Shown here: one piece after another, positions 1 through 7,275 of the stretch
How the letters are laid out: each line of letters opens with the position of its first letter
Position numbering within the stretch: position 1 is the stretch's first letter
NCBI GenBank assembly: GCA_024278345.1
Contig: JAJRTK010000050.1
Span: 1-19,702, forward strand
Reading direction: 5' to 3'
DNA from: a bacterium
GTDB taxonomy: Bacteria; CSSED10-310; JAJRTK01
Length of the DNA: 19,702 nt
Translations under genes and position numbers: made by a program
The notes under the pieces: model-generated
What the model saw: the letters and a program-made list of their open reading frames with translations, nothing else
Told to the model about the DNA's origin: nothing
Database searches by the model: none

Positions 1-168
1 GATGGTCACCATCAGGCGTCCCACGAAAACGCCGACAAAACGGATGGTCACCATCAGGCGTCCCACGAAAACGCCGACAAAACGGATGGTCACCATCAGG
101 CGTCCCACGAAAACGCCGACAAAACGGGTCGTGAGCGTCGGGAGACCCACCAAGACTCCGGCCATGCT
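1..168 (+). repeat. 42-bp tandem repeat array, three perfect copies plus one degenerate
   Basis: Three identical 42-bp units lie at 1-42, 43-84 and 85-126, and a diverged fourth unit lies at 127-168. The unit length is a multiple of three, so the array is translated in one frame as MVTIRRPTKTPTKR per copy; the fourth copy keeps only GRPTKTP. Each perfect unit opens with the near-palindrome GATGGT-c-ACCATC. The array runs into the window edge, so the total copy number is unknown. The lack of any difference between the three copies suggests recent expansion. Confidence 0.95.
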
Positions 169-760
169 TCCCCGGACCAAGGTCTGCGCGGAGAACCGAC
201 AGTACTTGTCGAAAGCGAAGATGTATCGCAAGAAGGGAGAACTTGAGATCGCCGTGGAGCTGGCTGGCAAGGCTCGCCCCCACGGAGATTGCCAGATCCT
301 CTTCCTTGAAGCATGTGGCCTGATTGCCGACATCCAGATCTTCAAGTTGAAGAACTTTGACAAAGGGATCAAGGCCACGAAGAAAGGCCTCAAGATCGAT
401 GCAAGGCAAACATTTCTCTGGTTCTTACAGGGGTATGCCCAGTATCAGGTCAGTAGCTATCGAGAAGCCATAGATTCACTCCGCGAAGTGCTCAAGCACT
501 ATCGGGTGGTTCCCGTTCGGGAAGAGATCTTGATGCAGACCAGGTATTTCATTGCGGATGCAGCAGATCGTCGCGCAACTAAGGGCCTTGGCTCGGACAA
601 GCAGGCAAACCAGAGGTTGCTTCAGGAAGCCATCACAAGTTGGAATGAGTTCGAGGATTTTTGCTTTGACGTGGAATGTCCCAACGATTTGGTTGATCGG
701 GCTGCAAGGCGGGCGACGGATCTGAAGCAGAAACTGTCGCTCCAGTGGGTCGATCGCTAA
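2..760 (+). CDS. TPR-like protein with basic N-terminal repeats, 5' end incomplete
   Basis: This frame stays open from the window edge to a TAA at 758-760 (252 codons seen). The first 42 residues are three copies of a 14-residue Arg/Lys/Thr/Pro repeat, followed by a decayed copy to about residue 56. The rest is helical and TPR-like: residues about 65-91 (an NRQYLSKAKMYRKKGELEIA-type helix pair) and about 137-167 (WFLQGYAQYQ then YREAIDSLREVLKHY) show the expected small/aromatic spacing. No signal peptide or membrane segment is visible in the part present. Each repeat contains an in-frame ATG, so the true start cannot be fixed; ATG 164 is an alternative that would skip the repeats, but it has no clear ribosome site. 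The gene runs into the beta-propeller and ABC genes on the same strand. TPR domains usually scaffold protein contacts; its partner here is unknown. Confidence 0.75.
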   Translation: MVTIRRPTKTPTKRMVTIRRPTKTPTKRMVTIRRPTKTPTKRVVSVGRPTKTPAMLPRTKVCAENRQYLSKAKMYRKKGELEIAVELAGKARPHGDCQILFLEACGLIADIQIFKLKNFDKGIKATKKGLKIDARQTFLWFLQGYAQYQVSSYREAIDSLREVLKHYRVVPVREEILMQTRYFIADAADRRATKGLGSDKQANQRLLQEAITSWNEFEDFCFDVECPNDLVDRAARRATDLKQKLSLQWVDR

Positions 761-806
761 GGGTGAATGAAGAGTAATTGCTTGAGCAAGAGAGGAATTG
801 CCAAGA

Positions 807-2084
807 ATGATGAGACGTAGGCTCGGAACCCGATCCTTCTTTATCGTGGTCGTGACTTTGGTACTCGTGGCCAAACCGAGCGCTAGCTTTGGCGGGTCGA
901 ATCTCCAAAGTTGCCGGCTTTTTGTTCCCGATGGTCAGCGGATCGCTCACTATCAGCTCTTGGCGCCACAACTCAGCTATGGTGGAAGTTTTCTGGCCTA
1001 CGAGACGCTCCGTGGTGATCGACGGGAGATTCACATTTCCAGCACCGCGAACTGGAAACGGCACGAAGTGCGCGTTGGCAAGAGCATCTTCAGGAGCCGC
1101 GAAAGCTTTGAAAGCGAGTTGGACTGGTTTCCGTCGCTGGATTTGCAGGAATGGTTTATCTTCGTCACGGGCGAGAAAAATAATTTCGACGTTTACTTGG
1201 GAAACGCGTCAAATCCAAAGACGACCTATCCCGTTGTGAACTGGAGATCCAACGATCACCAGCCGGTCTTTTCCCCGAACGGCAAAGACCTGGCCTTCAT
1301 CTCGACGAAGGGCCGAAGCGAGGGAACCGATCTCTATGTGATCCTGGATATCGACGGAAAATTGATGAATCCAGCGTCCGCGGCGCCAGAGCCCGTTCGA
1401 TTGACACGATCTGCCAACGGAGTTCTCTACCCTGCCTGGTCACCAGATGGCGCGTTTTTGAGTTATACTTCAGAGGAAGCAGAGGATGGCGTACTCAACG
1501 ATGGGATCAACGTGATCCAGTTTGGGAAGATCCGGGGAACTTTGGTGCCAGGAAGGGATGCCAGCGGCAGCATTCAACCGATCCGCGCCAGCGGGGCCAA
1601 GATCTCAAAGCGATTCTTGCACCTCGATGAAGTCGCGGCAAGTTGGTCGCCTGACAGCAGGTATTTGGCATTCTACTACAGCGAGCACACCACCGCCCGC
1701 CGGAGTGGGCGCAGGGATCCTAACGAAAAAGTAAAGCATCAAATTGGTATATTACGGGTCAAGAGGTTTGAAAACGACGTGGTTTTTTCCAGCATCGACA
1801 ACTTCAGTCTCGATGCCCAAGTTTTGGACCCGAACGTGGATTCTTTTCTCAGGGGTCCGGTGTGGAGCCGCAACTTCAGTGCAATGCTTGTGGTCAAAGA
1901 CAGTCCCGCGGACGACAATCCCGTGTTGGTCATCTCTGTCCCGTCTGGCAGCGCTTCGGCGTTTCATGAGACGAAGCTCAACAGGGACATTGCATTAGGG
2001 CCGGGCATCCAAGGGTCGGACGTCGTAATATTTTCGGCCCATGATCGGCAGACGACAAGTATTTACCGTTGCGTGTTGAGATAG
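807..2084 (+). CDS. secreted TolB-like (PD40/WD40-type) beta-propeller protein
   Basis: A 425-residue protein with an N-terminal signal peptide: an Arg-rich n-region (MMRRR), a hydrophobic core at about residues 9-22, and a small-residue exit (KPSASFGG). The body holds repeated PD40-like blades recognisable by the pattern P-x-[FW]-S-P-[ND]-G/S-x-x-[LI]-[AS]-[FY]: around nt 1259-1306 (VFSPNGKDLAFIS), 1430-1475 (AWSPDGAFLSYTS), 1636-1686 (SWSPDSRYLAFYYSE) and a weaker one near 1855-1900. These resemble the TolB propeller, but no TolB N-terminal domain is evident, so it is not classical TolB. I chose ATG 807 because AGAGAGG at 789-795 sits 11 nt ahead; the in-frame TTG at 798 would be only 2 nt from it, and ATG 810 is also possible. 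It probably acts in the periplasm, and its position just before a binding protein suggests a link to that importer. The ligand is unknown. Confidence 0.8.
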   Translation: MMRRRLGTRSFFIVVVTLVLVAKPSASFGGSNLQSCRLFVPDGQRIAHYQLLAPQLSYGGSFLAYETLRGDRREIHISSTANWKRHEVRVGKSIFRSRESFESELDWFPSLDLQEWFIFVTGEKNNFDVYLGNASNPKTTYPVVNWRSNDHQPVFSPNGKDLAFISTKGRSEGTDLYVILDIDGKLMNPASAAPEPVRLTRSANGVLYPAWSPDGAFLSYTSEEAEDGVLNDGINVIQFGKIRGTLVPGRDASGSIQPIRASGAKISKRFLHLDEVAASWSPDSRYLAFYYSEHTTARRSGRRDPNEKVKHQIGILRVKRFENDVVFSSIDNFSLDAQVLDPNVDSFLRGPVWSRNFSAMLVVKDSPADDNPVLVISVPSGSASAFHETKLNRDIALGPGIQGSDVVIFSAHDRQTTSIYRCVLR

Positions 2085-2123
2085 CCCCTACCGGTATGGG
2101 GCGTAGGCAGGAGAGATTCCACC

Positions 2124-3932
2124 ATGGGGCGACACGGTCACTATTCCTTGCAAAGAAGCGAGCACAGAATGAAAAGACGAGCGATGTCGGGAGTCCTGTT
2201 CGGCGCTCTCCTATTGGCCGGAGCCGCCCATACGCTGGCCGCGGATCGCGGCGGGCACATGAACTACAGCGGTCGCTTGAATCTCAGCGCGTTCGAACCG
2301 ATAACAAAGATGAATTCCGCGACGACGCGCTTTTGTGCGATGATTTTCGAGCAACTGCTTGAAAGAAAGAAAATCGGCACCGGTGTTCGGTGCAGAATGT
2401 GCAAGGACTACGACGCAAACGACAAGCTGATTACCTTCTACTTGCGCCAGGACATCAAATGGCATGACGGGGTTCCCTTCACTGCTTACGACGTGGAGTT
2501 CACCTACCGGCTCATCTCCAATCCCAAGACGGGGAGCGTGTTGCGGAAAGAATTCCAGTTCATTGAAGATGCCACGGTACTCGATGACCATTCCATCAGT
2601 TTTAGCTTCAGACACCCCGTGCCCAACGCCGATGCCTATTTTCTCTCCCTTCCCATCGTTCCGCGCCATAAATTCAGCGTATTCCTTCCCTCCTTGGTGG
2701 AAGACAAGAAGCCGGGAACCGTGCGAGAAGCGCGGCTCAACGCTATCCAGGTCTATGCTGGACCGAGTCCCAAGGAACGAAAACTGTTCAGGATCCCCGT
2801 GGGTGCTAAGTTGACCGTGCTCAAGTCGGATAAACGGTGGGCGGAAATCAAAATTATCGCCAAGGGGCCTGTGGGAAAACAGGGTTGGGTTCTGCAACAT
2901 CGCCCCGAAATCAACGAGATCGATGATGCCGAATTCATGACTTGGCCCATCGGTACGGGTCCTTACAAGTTCAATGGTTCAACGGTGAGCGGTGACGCTA
3001 ATCTCAAGGTCAATGAAGATTACTATGGGCGGAAGGGGTATATCCGCACCATCAGAAGAAAACGATCCCAAGATCCGCGCACCATGGTCAACCGCCTCAC
3101 CAACGAGGTGTTGGATCTTCTTCCGGAAACTCCTCTCGAAGATCTGGCCCGCATCCAGCAAAGTGGTGTTTGCAAGTTGATTTCCTACGCCTCATTGCGA
3201 TTCGCCGGACTCATGTACAATTGTCGAAACCCCAATTTGGCAAAGAAAGAGTTTCGGCAGGCTCTGACCTATGCCAGTAACCGTGTTCAGTGGCTTGACA
3301 CATTTTACCAGAAAAAGGGGTATCTCATCGCCGGCCCGGCGGCGCCGGATTCTTGGCTCTATAACACGGAGCTTCGACCGCTTCCCTTCGACCTCGCCAA
3401 GGCCAAGAAACTCCGGGCAAGCGCTGCGGGGAGGAAGCCAGTCAAGCTCAAGCTGGTTATCTCGAGTGATCGGCCGTCCCAGGACATGGATTTCGTGGCG
3501 GCATACAAGAATGCCATGGCGCAAATCAACGTCAACATCGAAATCGTTCCCCTCGAGCGCCTGGTTTTCTCTGAAACCCTTGCCAAGGGGAGGTTTGATA
3601 TAGCCTTTCAGGAGTACATCCTGAACTATGGCTACAATTATCGGCCTCTTTTTGAACCAGATGGGGACCAAAACTACGGCCACTACGACAATCAAGAACT
3701 GGGGGAAATTTTTCGGGCTTGGCGCCGGGAAACGGACTTTGAGGCAATCCGCACTCTGGCAAACAGGAGCCAGCAGATCCTTGCCGATGATTGCCCCTGG
3801 ACCTTTCTTTGGACCTTGAAGAACATTGCGGCCGTCCACAACAAGATCCGGAATATCCGGCACGAGAACATCGATCCCTACCGTTTCTTCACGTGGGTCC
3901 ACCAGTGGTGGATTCCCGAGGAAGCCCAGTGA
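2124..3932 (+). CDS. peptide-type ABC transporter substrate-binding protein (SBP family 5) with inserted SH3-like domain
   Basis: A 602-residue periplasmic binding protein of the DppA/OppA type. Family marks are the LRQDIKWHDGVPFTAYDVEFTY block (W113 onward), the IGTGPYKF block (about residues 276-283), and the C-terminal lobe with a LAKGRFDIAFQEY-like segment. A signal peptide follows MKRRAMSG (hydrophobic core, then HTLA-AD). Residues about 206-261 (nt 2739-2906) do not belong to the usual fold: VYAGPSPKERKLFRIPVG, then LTVLKSDKRWAEIK and GKQGWV match the bacterial SH3 (SH3b) pattern, inserted just before the GTGPY motif. ATG 2124 is preceded by AGGAGAG (2110-2116) at 7-nt spacing; ATG 2169 would give a more typical signal peptide but lacks a clear ribosome site. 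A CxxC pair (C90, C93) lies ahead of the WHDG block. The gene sits directly before two permeases and two ATPases. Peptide is the family substrate; the real ligand is not shown. Confidence 0.9.
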   Translation: MGRHGHYSLQRSEHRMKRRAMSGVLFGALLLAGAAHTLAADRGGHMNYSGRLNLSAFEPITKMNSATTRFCAMIFEQLLERKKIGTGVRCRMCKDYDANDKLITFYLRQDIKWHDGVPFTAYDVEFTYRLISNPKTGSVLRKEFQFIEDATVLDDHSISFSFRHPVPNADAYFLSLPIVPRHKFSVFLPSLVEDKKPGTVREARLNAIQVYAGPSPKERKLFRIPVGAKLTVLKSDKRWAEIKIIAKGPVGKQGWVLQHRPEINEIDDAEFMTWPIGTGPYKFNGSTVSGDANLKVNEDYYGRKGYIRTIRRKRSQDPRTMVNRLTNEVLDLLPETPLEDLARIQQSGVCKLISYASLRFAGLMYNCRNPNLAKKEFRQALTYASNRVQWLDTFYQKKGYLIAGPAAPDSWLYNTELRPLPFDLAKAKKLRASAAGRKPVKLKLVISSDRPSQDMDFVAAYKNAMAQINVNIEIVPLERLVFSETLAKGRFDIAFQEYILNYGYNYRPLFEPDGDQNYGHYDNQELGEIFRAWRRETDFEAIRTLANRSQQILADDCPWTFLWTLKNIAAVHNKIRNIRHENIDPYRFFTWVHQWWIPEEAQ

Positions 3933-4020
3933 GGGAGTTGCTGCCGAGTCGAACCGTGCGGCATTAGCGGGCATCTCGAAAGGGTGGGAGTTCGCTGGAG
4001 TTCCAACGATTATCGTGGGC

Positions 4021-4026
4021 GAGGGA
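4021..4026 (+). promoter_or_regulatory. Shine-Dalgarno site fixing the GTG start of the first permease
   Basis: GAGGGA at 4021-4026 lies 6 nt before GTG 4033. The reading frame is open back to 3826, inside the binding-protein gene, so this site decides the start and removes an implausible overlap of about 100 nt. Confidence 0.6.
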
Positions 4027-4032
4027 AAGTTA

Positions 4033-5067
4033 GTGTCCTCATCATCATCAGCCATCGAACTTGCGAAACCCCACGGCGGTACGGATGGGAAGGGAGCGGC
4101 ACGGTCTCTGGGCCGCCGGATCTTGTGGTTGTTGTTACAAATCGGGCGAATCGCGGTGGAAAATCTTGTGGTCTTCATCACGACGACACTCATTGTTTTC
4201 GCCTTGATTCGCTCCATCCCGGGCGATGAAGCCCTTTGGAGCTTGGGACCGGGCGCGGCGGCCCCGGAGGTGGAGTCCGTAGGCCACACCCGGAGGACCG
4301 ATCAGTCCTTCCTCCGGCAGTATTCCAGTTGGGTCTATGCCACATTGACTCTCAACCTTGGCATTTCGTCAGGTTTTCCCAATGCGGAAAGAATCAAGTT
4401 CGGAACTTGGGTGACTTGTAGCCTGACTTTGGGCGCAATCCTCGTCGTTGTGTTGATAGGGGTTCCCATCGGCCTTGCTTCGGGGCTTTATCCTGAGAGC
4501 TGGCTGTGGAATCAGGTCAGTTTTCTTGTGTACCTCGTGAGTATGGTGCCGATCTTTCTGCTGGCTTACGCGAGTTTTTTCTTTTGGCCGTTTCCACCAG
4601 TTTTGACGGATATCGATATACTGGTACGCCTAAATCCTCAGTATTCGGAGACCTATTTGTACGTGGCTATCTTTTCGACCATGGCCATCGTCTTGGCAGT
4701 TGGAGACGGGACGATTACGGAGTTGGTTCGTGCAGTACGGGAAGAAGTGGGACGAATTGCTGACTCGGAGTTCATCCGGGCTGTGCGGGCCAATGGCGGG
4801 GCTGTGTGGAAACATCTTGCCCGGAACCTGCTGGTCCCGATTTTGACGGTTTTGAACCTCCGAATCCTCTATCTTTTGGGAGGCGCCGTGGTGGTGGAGT
4901 CGGTCTTTGAGTACCCAGGGTTGGGACAGTTGACGGTAGAAGCGGTGAAGGATCGAGAATATGGCCTTGTCTTTGCCATCACAGTCGTGTCCGTATTGTT
5001 GGTTCTCCTTGTGACGGTCATCAACAAGTTCCTCATCCTTTTCCTCGATCCGCGGGCGAGGGACTAA
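4033..5067 (+). CDS. ABC transporter permease, DppB/OppB type
   Basis: A 344-residue inner-membrane permease of a peptide-type importer. The first membrane segment (about residues 44-64, VFITTTLIVFALIRSIPGDE) has the family's F-x-x-x-R-x-x-P-G-D ending. The cytoplasmic coupling loop (EAA motif) is at about residues 247-270 (FIRAVRANGGAVWKHLARN), followed by the conserved EYPGLGQL. About six membrane segments are visible, as in the family. The stretch between the first and second membrane segments lacks the usual LG-LDQP-type motif and is divergent. Start GTG 4033 is supported by GAGGGA six nt upstream. A 100-nt gap separates it from the binding-protein gene, in which I see no clear structure. 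The stop is 2 nt from the next permease start, so the two are probably translated together and form the channel heterodimer. Confidence 0.9.
   Translation: MSSSSSAIELAKPHGGTDGKGAARSLGRRILWLLLQIGRIAVENLVVFITTTLIVFALIRSIPGDEALWSLGPGAAAPEVESVGHTRRTDQSFLRQYSSWVYATLTLNLGISSGFPNAERIKFGTWVTCSLTLGAILVVVLIGVPIGLASGLYPESWLWNQVSFLVYLVSMVPIFLLAYASFFFWPFPPVLTDIDILVRLNPQYSETYLYVAIFSTMAIVLAVGDGTITELVRAVREEVGRIADSEFIRAVRANGGAVWKHLARNLLVPILTVLNLRILYLLGGAVVVESVFEYPGLGQLTVEAVKDREYGLVFAITVVSVLLVLLVTVINKFLILFLDPRARD
5058..5063 (+). promoter_or_regulatory. Shine-Dalgarno site for the second permease, inside the end of the first
   Basis: GAGGGA at 5058-5063 lies within the last codons of the upstream permease, 6 nt before GTG 5070. 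It supports the GTG start and coupled translation. Confidence 0.55.
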
Positions 5068-5069
5068 GC

Positions 5070-6056
5070 GTGCTGGCAACGGTGTACACAGACCGGCGCG
5101 ACGGCGGGATTTGGTACCGGCTGGTCCGGAGCGGGCGGCTTCGGGGGATCCTCAATGTCGTCTTGGGCTCAGTGCTTGTTTTGACGCTTCTTCTGCCCTA
5201 TTTGGCCAACATGGCCTCTTTTCTGGATGTGTCAGCGGATCCAAAGCCGTTGGAGCGCTTGCAGCCGCCAGACTGGAGTCTCCTGGCTCTTTGGCTGGAC
5301 AATCGCCCAACCGCCAAATCGGAACCTGGGAACCCCTTCGCTACCCGACCAAGAGCACGGCCTGAAACCGATGCCAACGGGTCTCCAAGGGCATTTCATC
5401 CATTGGGCACGGATTCGGCGGGACGGGACCTGTTTTCCTACATCATCCTGGGAGCCCATTCGGCCTTTCTTCCCGGACTCTATGCCGTCTTCCTTTCCCT
5501 TGGGCTAGGCTGCCTGTTCGGCGTGCTTTGGGGATACTACGGCGGCTGGCGTAGCTCGCTGGTTCAGGCCATCATCAAGATCGTCCACTCGATTCCAAGG
5601 CTTTTTCTGCTCCTGGTGGTGGGGGCTGCATCGAACTTCGGTATCTACTCCATCATGACGGCCCTTGGAATCGTGAGTTTCCCCAAGATCTCAGAGCTTA
5701 TCCGTGGCCGGATTCTGAGCCTCGAGAAGCAGGAATTCATCACGGCGGCCCGGGAAGTCGGCATGGGCGACCTCGCCATTCTAGTGAAGCACATCCTGTG
5801 GTACAATTGCCGGCACATCCTGTTCATCCAGGCCTCATTTGGGATGGCGGATGCGGTGCTGACGGAGACGACACTCTCCTACCTGGGCTTCGGGGCCCAG
5901 GCGAGCTGGGGGCAAATGGTGGCAACTGGAGACGACTATCTGTTCAACGGGGAACTTTGGGCAAGCGCTGTTCCGGCAATCGCCGTTGTGATGACCATCA
6001 CGGGTTTTTGCCTCATCGGGGACGGCCTTTCCAGAATCTTCAAGCTCAAGAGTTGA
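5070..6056 (+). CDS. ABC transporter permease, DppC/OppC type
   Basis: A 328-residue inner-membrane permease and partner of the preceding DppB-type protein. One N-terminal membrane segment (about residues 27-49) is followed by a periplasmic loop ending in the hallmark HPLGTDSAGRDLFS (H110 onward), then about five more membrane segments. The EAA coupling loop is at about residues 222-243 (EFITAAREVGMGDLAILVKHIL), and the conserved TLSYLGFGAQ-W-G-M block follows. Start GTG 5070 has GAGGGA at 6-nt spacing. The periplasmic loop before HPLGTD is rather long, with a Pro/Arg-rich stretch. The 151 nt before the next gene (6057-6207) show no convincing terminator. Confidence 0.92.
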   Translation: MLATVYTDRRDGGIWYRLVRSGRLRGILNVVLGSVLVLTLLLPYLANMASFLDVSADPKPLERLQPPDWSLLALWLDNRPTAKSEPGNPFATRPRARPETDANGSPRAFHPLGTDSAGRDLFSYIILGAHSAFLPGLYAVFLSLGLGCLFGVLWGYYGGWRSSLVQAIIKIVHSIPRLFLLLVVGAASNFGIYSIMTALGIVSFPKISELIRGRILSLEKQEFITAAREVGMGDLAILVKHILWYNCRHILFIQASFGMADAVLTETTLSYLGFGAQASWGQMVATGDDYLFNGELWASAVPAIAVVMTITGFCLIGDGLSRIFKLKS

Positions 6057-6207
6057 TCGCCTCTTCCCCGGCATTTGGATGGCTGTTTTGCGGTGACTGC
6101 GGATGATGGGACAAAACTGGTGTCCGGGAGTCGATGAAAGGCGAGCAGCGCGAGCGGCTGCGAGTGATGGGAGCGGAGTACAACCCAAGAAGGAAAAGCG
6201 GCATTCC

Positions 6208-7275
6208 ATGCGCAAACCTCTTCTGTCGATACGAGATCTCAGGACCTATTTCCACAGTGAACAGGGGCTGATCCGTGCCGTGGACGGAGTGGATCTCGAT
6301 GTCTATCAGGGTGAAATTCTGGGCATCGTGGGAGAGTCGGGATCCGGGAAAACGATGACCGTGTTCTCCATTCTGGGGCTTGTTCCGGCTGCACCGGGAA
6401 TCGTTTCGGGCTCCATTGTTTACGACGGCGAGAATCTGCTGGACCAGCTAGGGCGATACTGTTCTTTGGAAAAGAGCGAAGAAGGGATCATTGTGCGGAA
6501 GAGTGTCCGAGCCTGGCGCCGGCATTTTTCTCGGCGGCTGGTTCCCATCCGAGGCAGGCGGATCTCCATCATTTTTCAAGAGCCCGTGACGAGCCTCGAT
6601 CCGCTCTACAGCGTGGGCCAGCAGATCGCGGAGAGCTTGATTCGTTCCGGTCACTGTTCCTCGCGCCGCGAAGCGCGAGCCGAGGCTGGAGAATGGCTCG
6701 AAAAGGTCGCCATCCGTTCCCCGGACGTCATCGATTCCTATCCGCACCAGCTTTCCGGCGGGATGTGCCAGAGGATCATGCTGGCCATCGCCCTGGCCAG
6801 GCGACCGAACATTCTCATCGCTGATGAGCCCACCACCGCCCTCGACGCCAGCATCCAGCTCCAGATCCTCAATCTTCTTCGGGACCTTCGGGATGAACTT
6901 GGAATCACCATCATCCTCATCACTCATGACATGCACATCATCTCTCACTACGCCGACCGAGTCGCAATTTTTTATGCCGGGCGGGTCGTGGAGAGCGGGG
7001 ACTGTTCTCGGATCATGGCTGGCAGCAACGGGCGGCATCGGAGGCATCCCTACACCGACGGCCTGCTGCGCTCGATTCCGGTTCTTCGGGGGAATGAGGA
7101 AGCGAGAGAGCTCATTCCAATTCGCGGGGAGACTCCCTCTTCTTTGGTTCTCCCGCCTGGCTGCAAGTTCGAGCCCCGCTGCCAAGAATCAGTCGAAGCA
7201 TGTCTGGAAGAGCCGCCCCTTGTCGAGGTTGCACCCGAAACTTGGAACCGTTGTTGGTTACGGATGGAAACGTGA
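6208..7275 (+). CDS. ABC transporter ATP-binding protein, DppD/OppD type
   Basis: A 355-residue cytoplasmic ATPase for the adjacent permeases. Walker A is GESGSGKT (residues 42-49), the Q-loop lies in IIFQEP, the signature is LSGGM (from residue 182), Walker B is ILIADEP (202-208), and the switch His is in ITHDM. The C-terminal oligopeptide-transporter domain carries four cysteines, C319, C325, C332 and C349; in solved relatives such cysteines hold a [4Fe-4S] cluster. The frame extends back to ATG 6103, but the extra 35 residues look non-conserved and the family start matches MRKPLLSIRDL at 6208. AAGAAGGA at 6187-6194 is a usable but distant ribosome site (13 nt). The stop overlaps the next start (GTGA). 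Confidence 0.92.
   Translation: MRKPLLSIRDLRTYFHSEQGLIRAVDGVDLDVYQGEILGIVGESGSGKTMTVFSILGLVPAAPGIVSGSIVYDGENLLDQLGRYCSLEKSEEGIIVRKSVRAWRRHFSRRLVPIRGRRISIIFQEPVTSLDPLYSVGQQIAESLIRSGHCSSRREARAEAGEWLEKVAIRSPDVIDSYPHQLSGGMCQRIMLAIALARRPNILIADEPTTALDASIQLQILNLLRDLRDELGITIILITHDMHIISHYADRVAIFYAGRVVESGDCSRIMAGSNGRHRRHPYTDGLLRSIPVLRGNEEARELIPIRGETPSSLVLPPGCKFEPRCQESVEACLEEPPLVEVAPETWNRCWLRMET

Noticed and set aside
1-168. CRISPR array
   Set aside because: The 42-bp copies are directly abutting with no spacers and are translated in frame.
3192-4289. Long minus-strand open frame (365 codons) across the binding protein and permease start
   Set aside because: It is antisense to two clear family members and its translation shows no domain pattern; it is a by-product of GC-rich codon use.
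6103-6207. 35-residue N-terminal extension of the first ATPase
   Set aside because: The composition is unlike the family, no good ribosome site fits, and homology begins at MRKPLLSIRDL.
6448-7185. Minus-strand open frame opposite the first ATPase
   Set aside because: It is a shadow of the Walker A/B-bearing gene on the plus strand.
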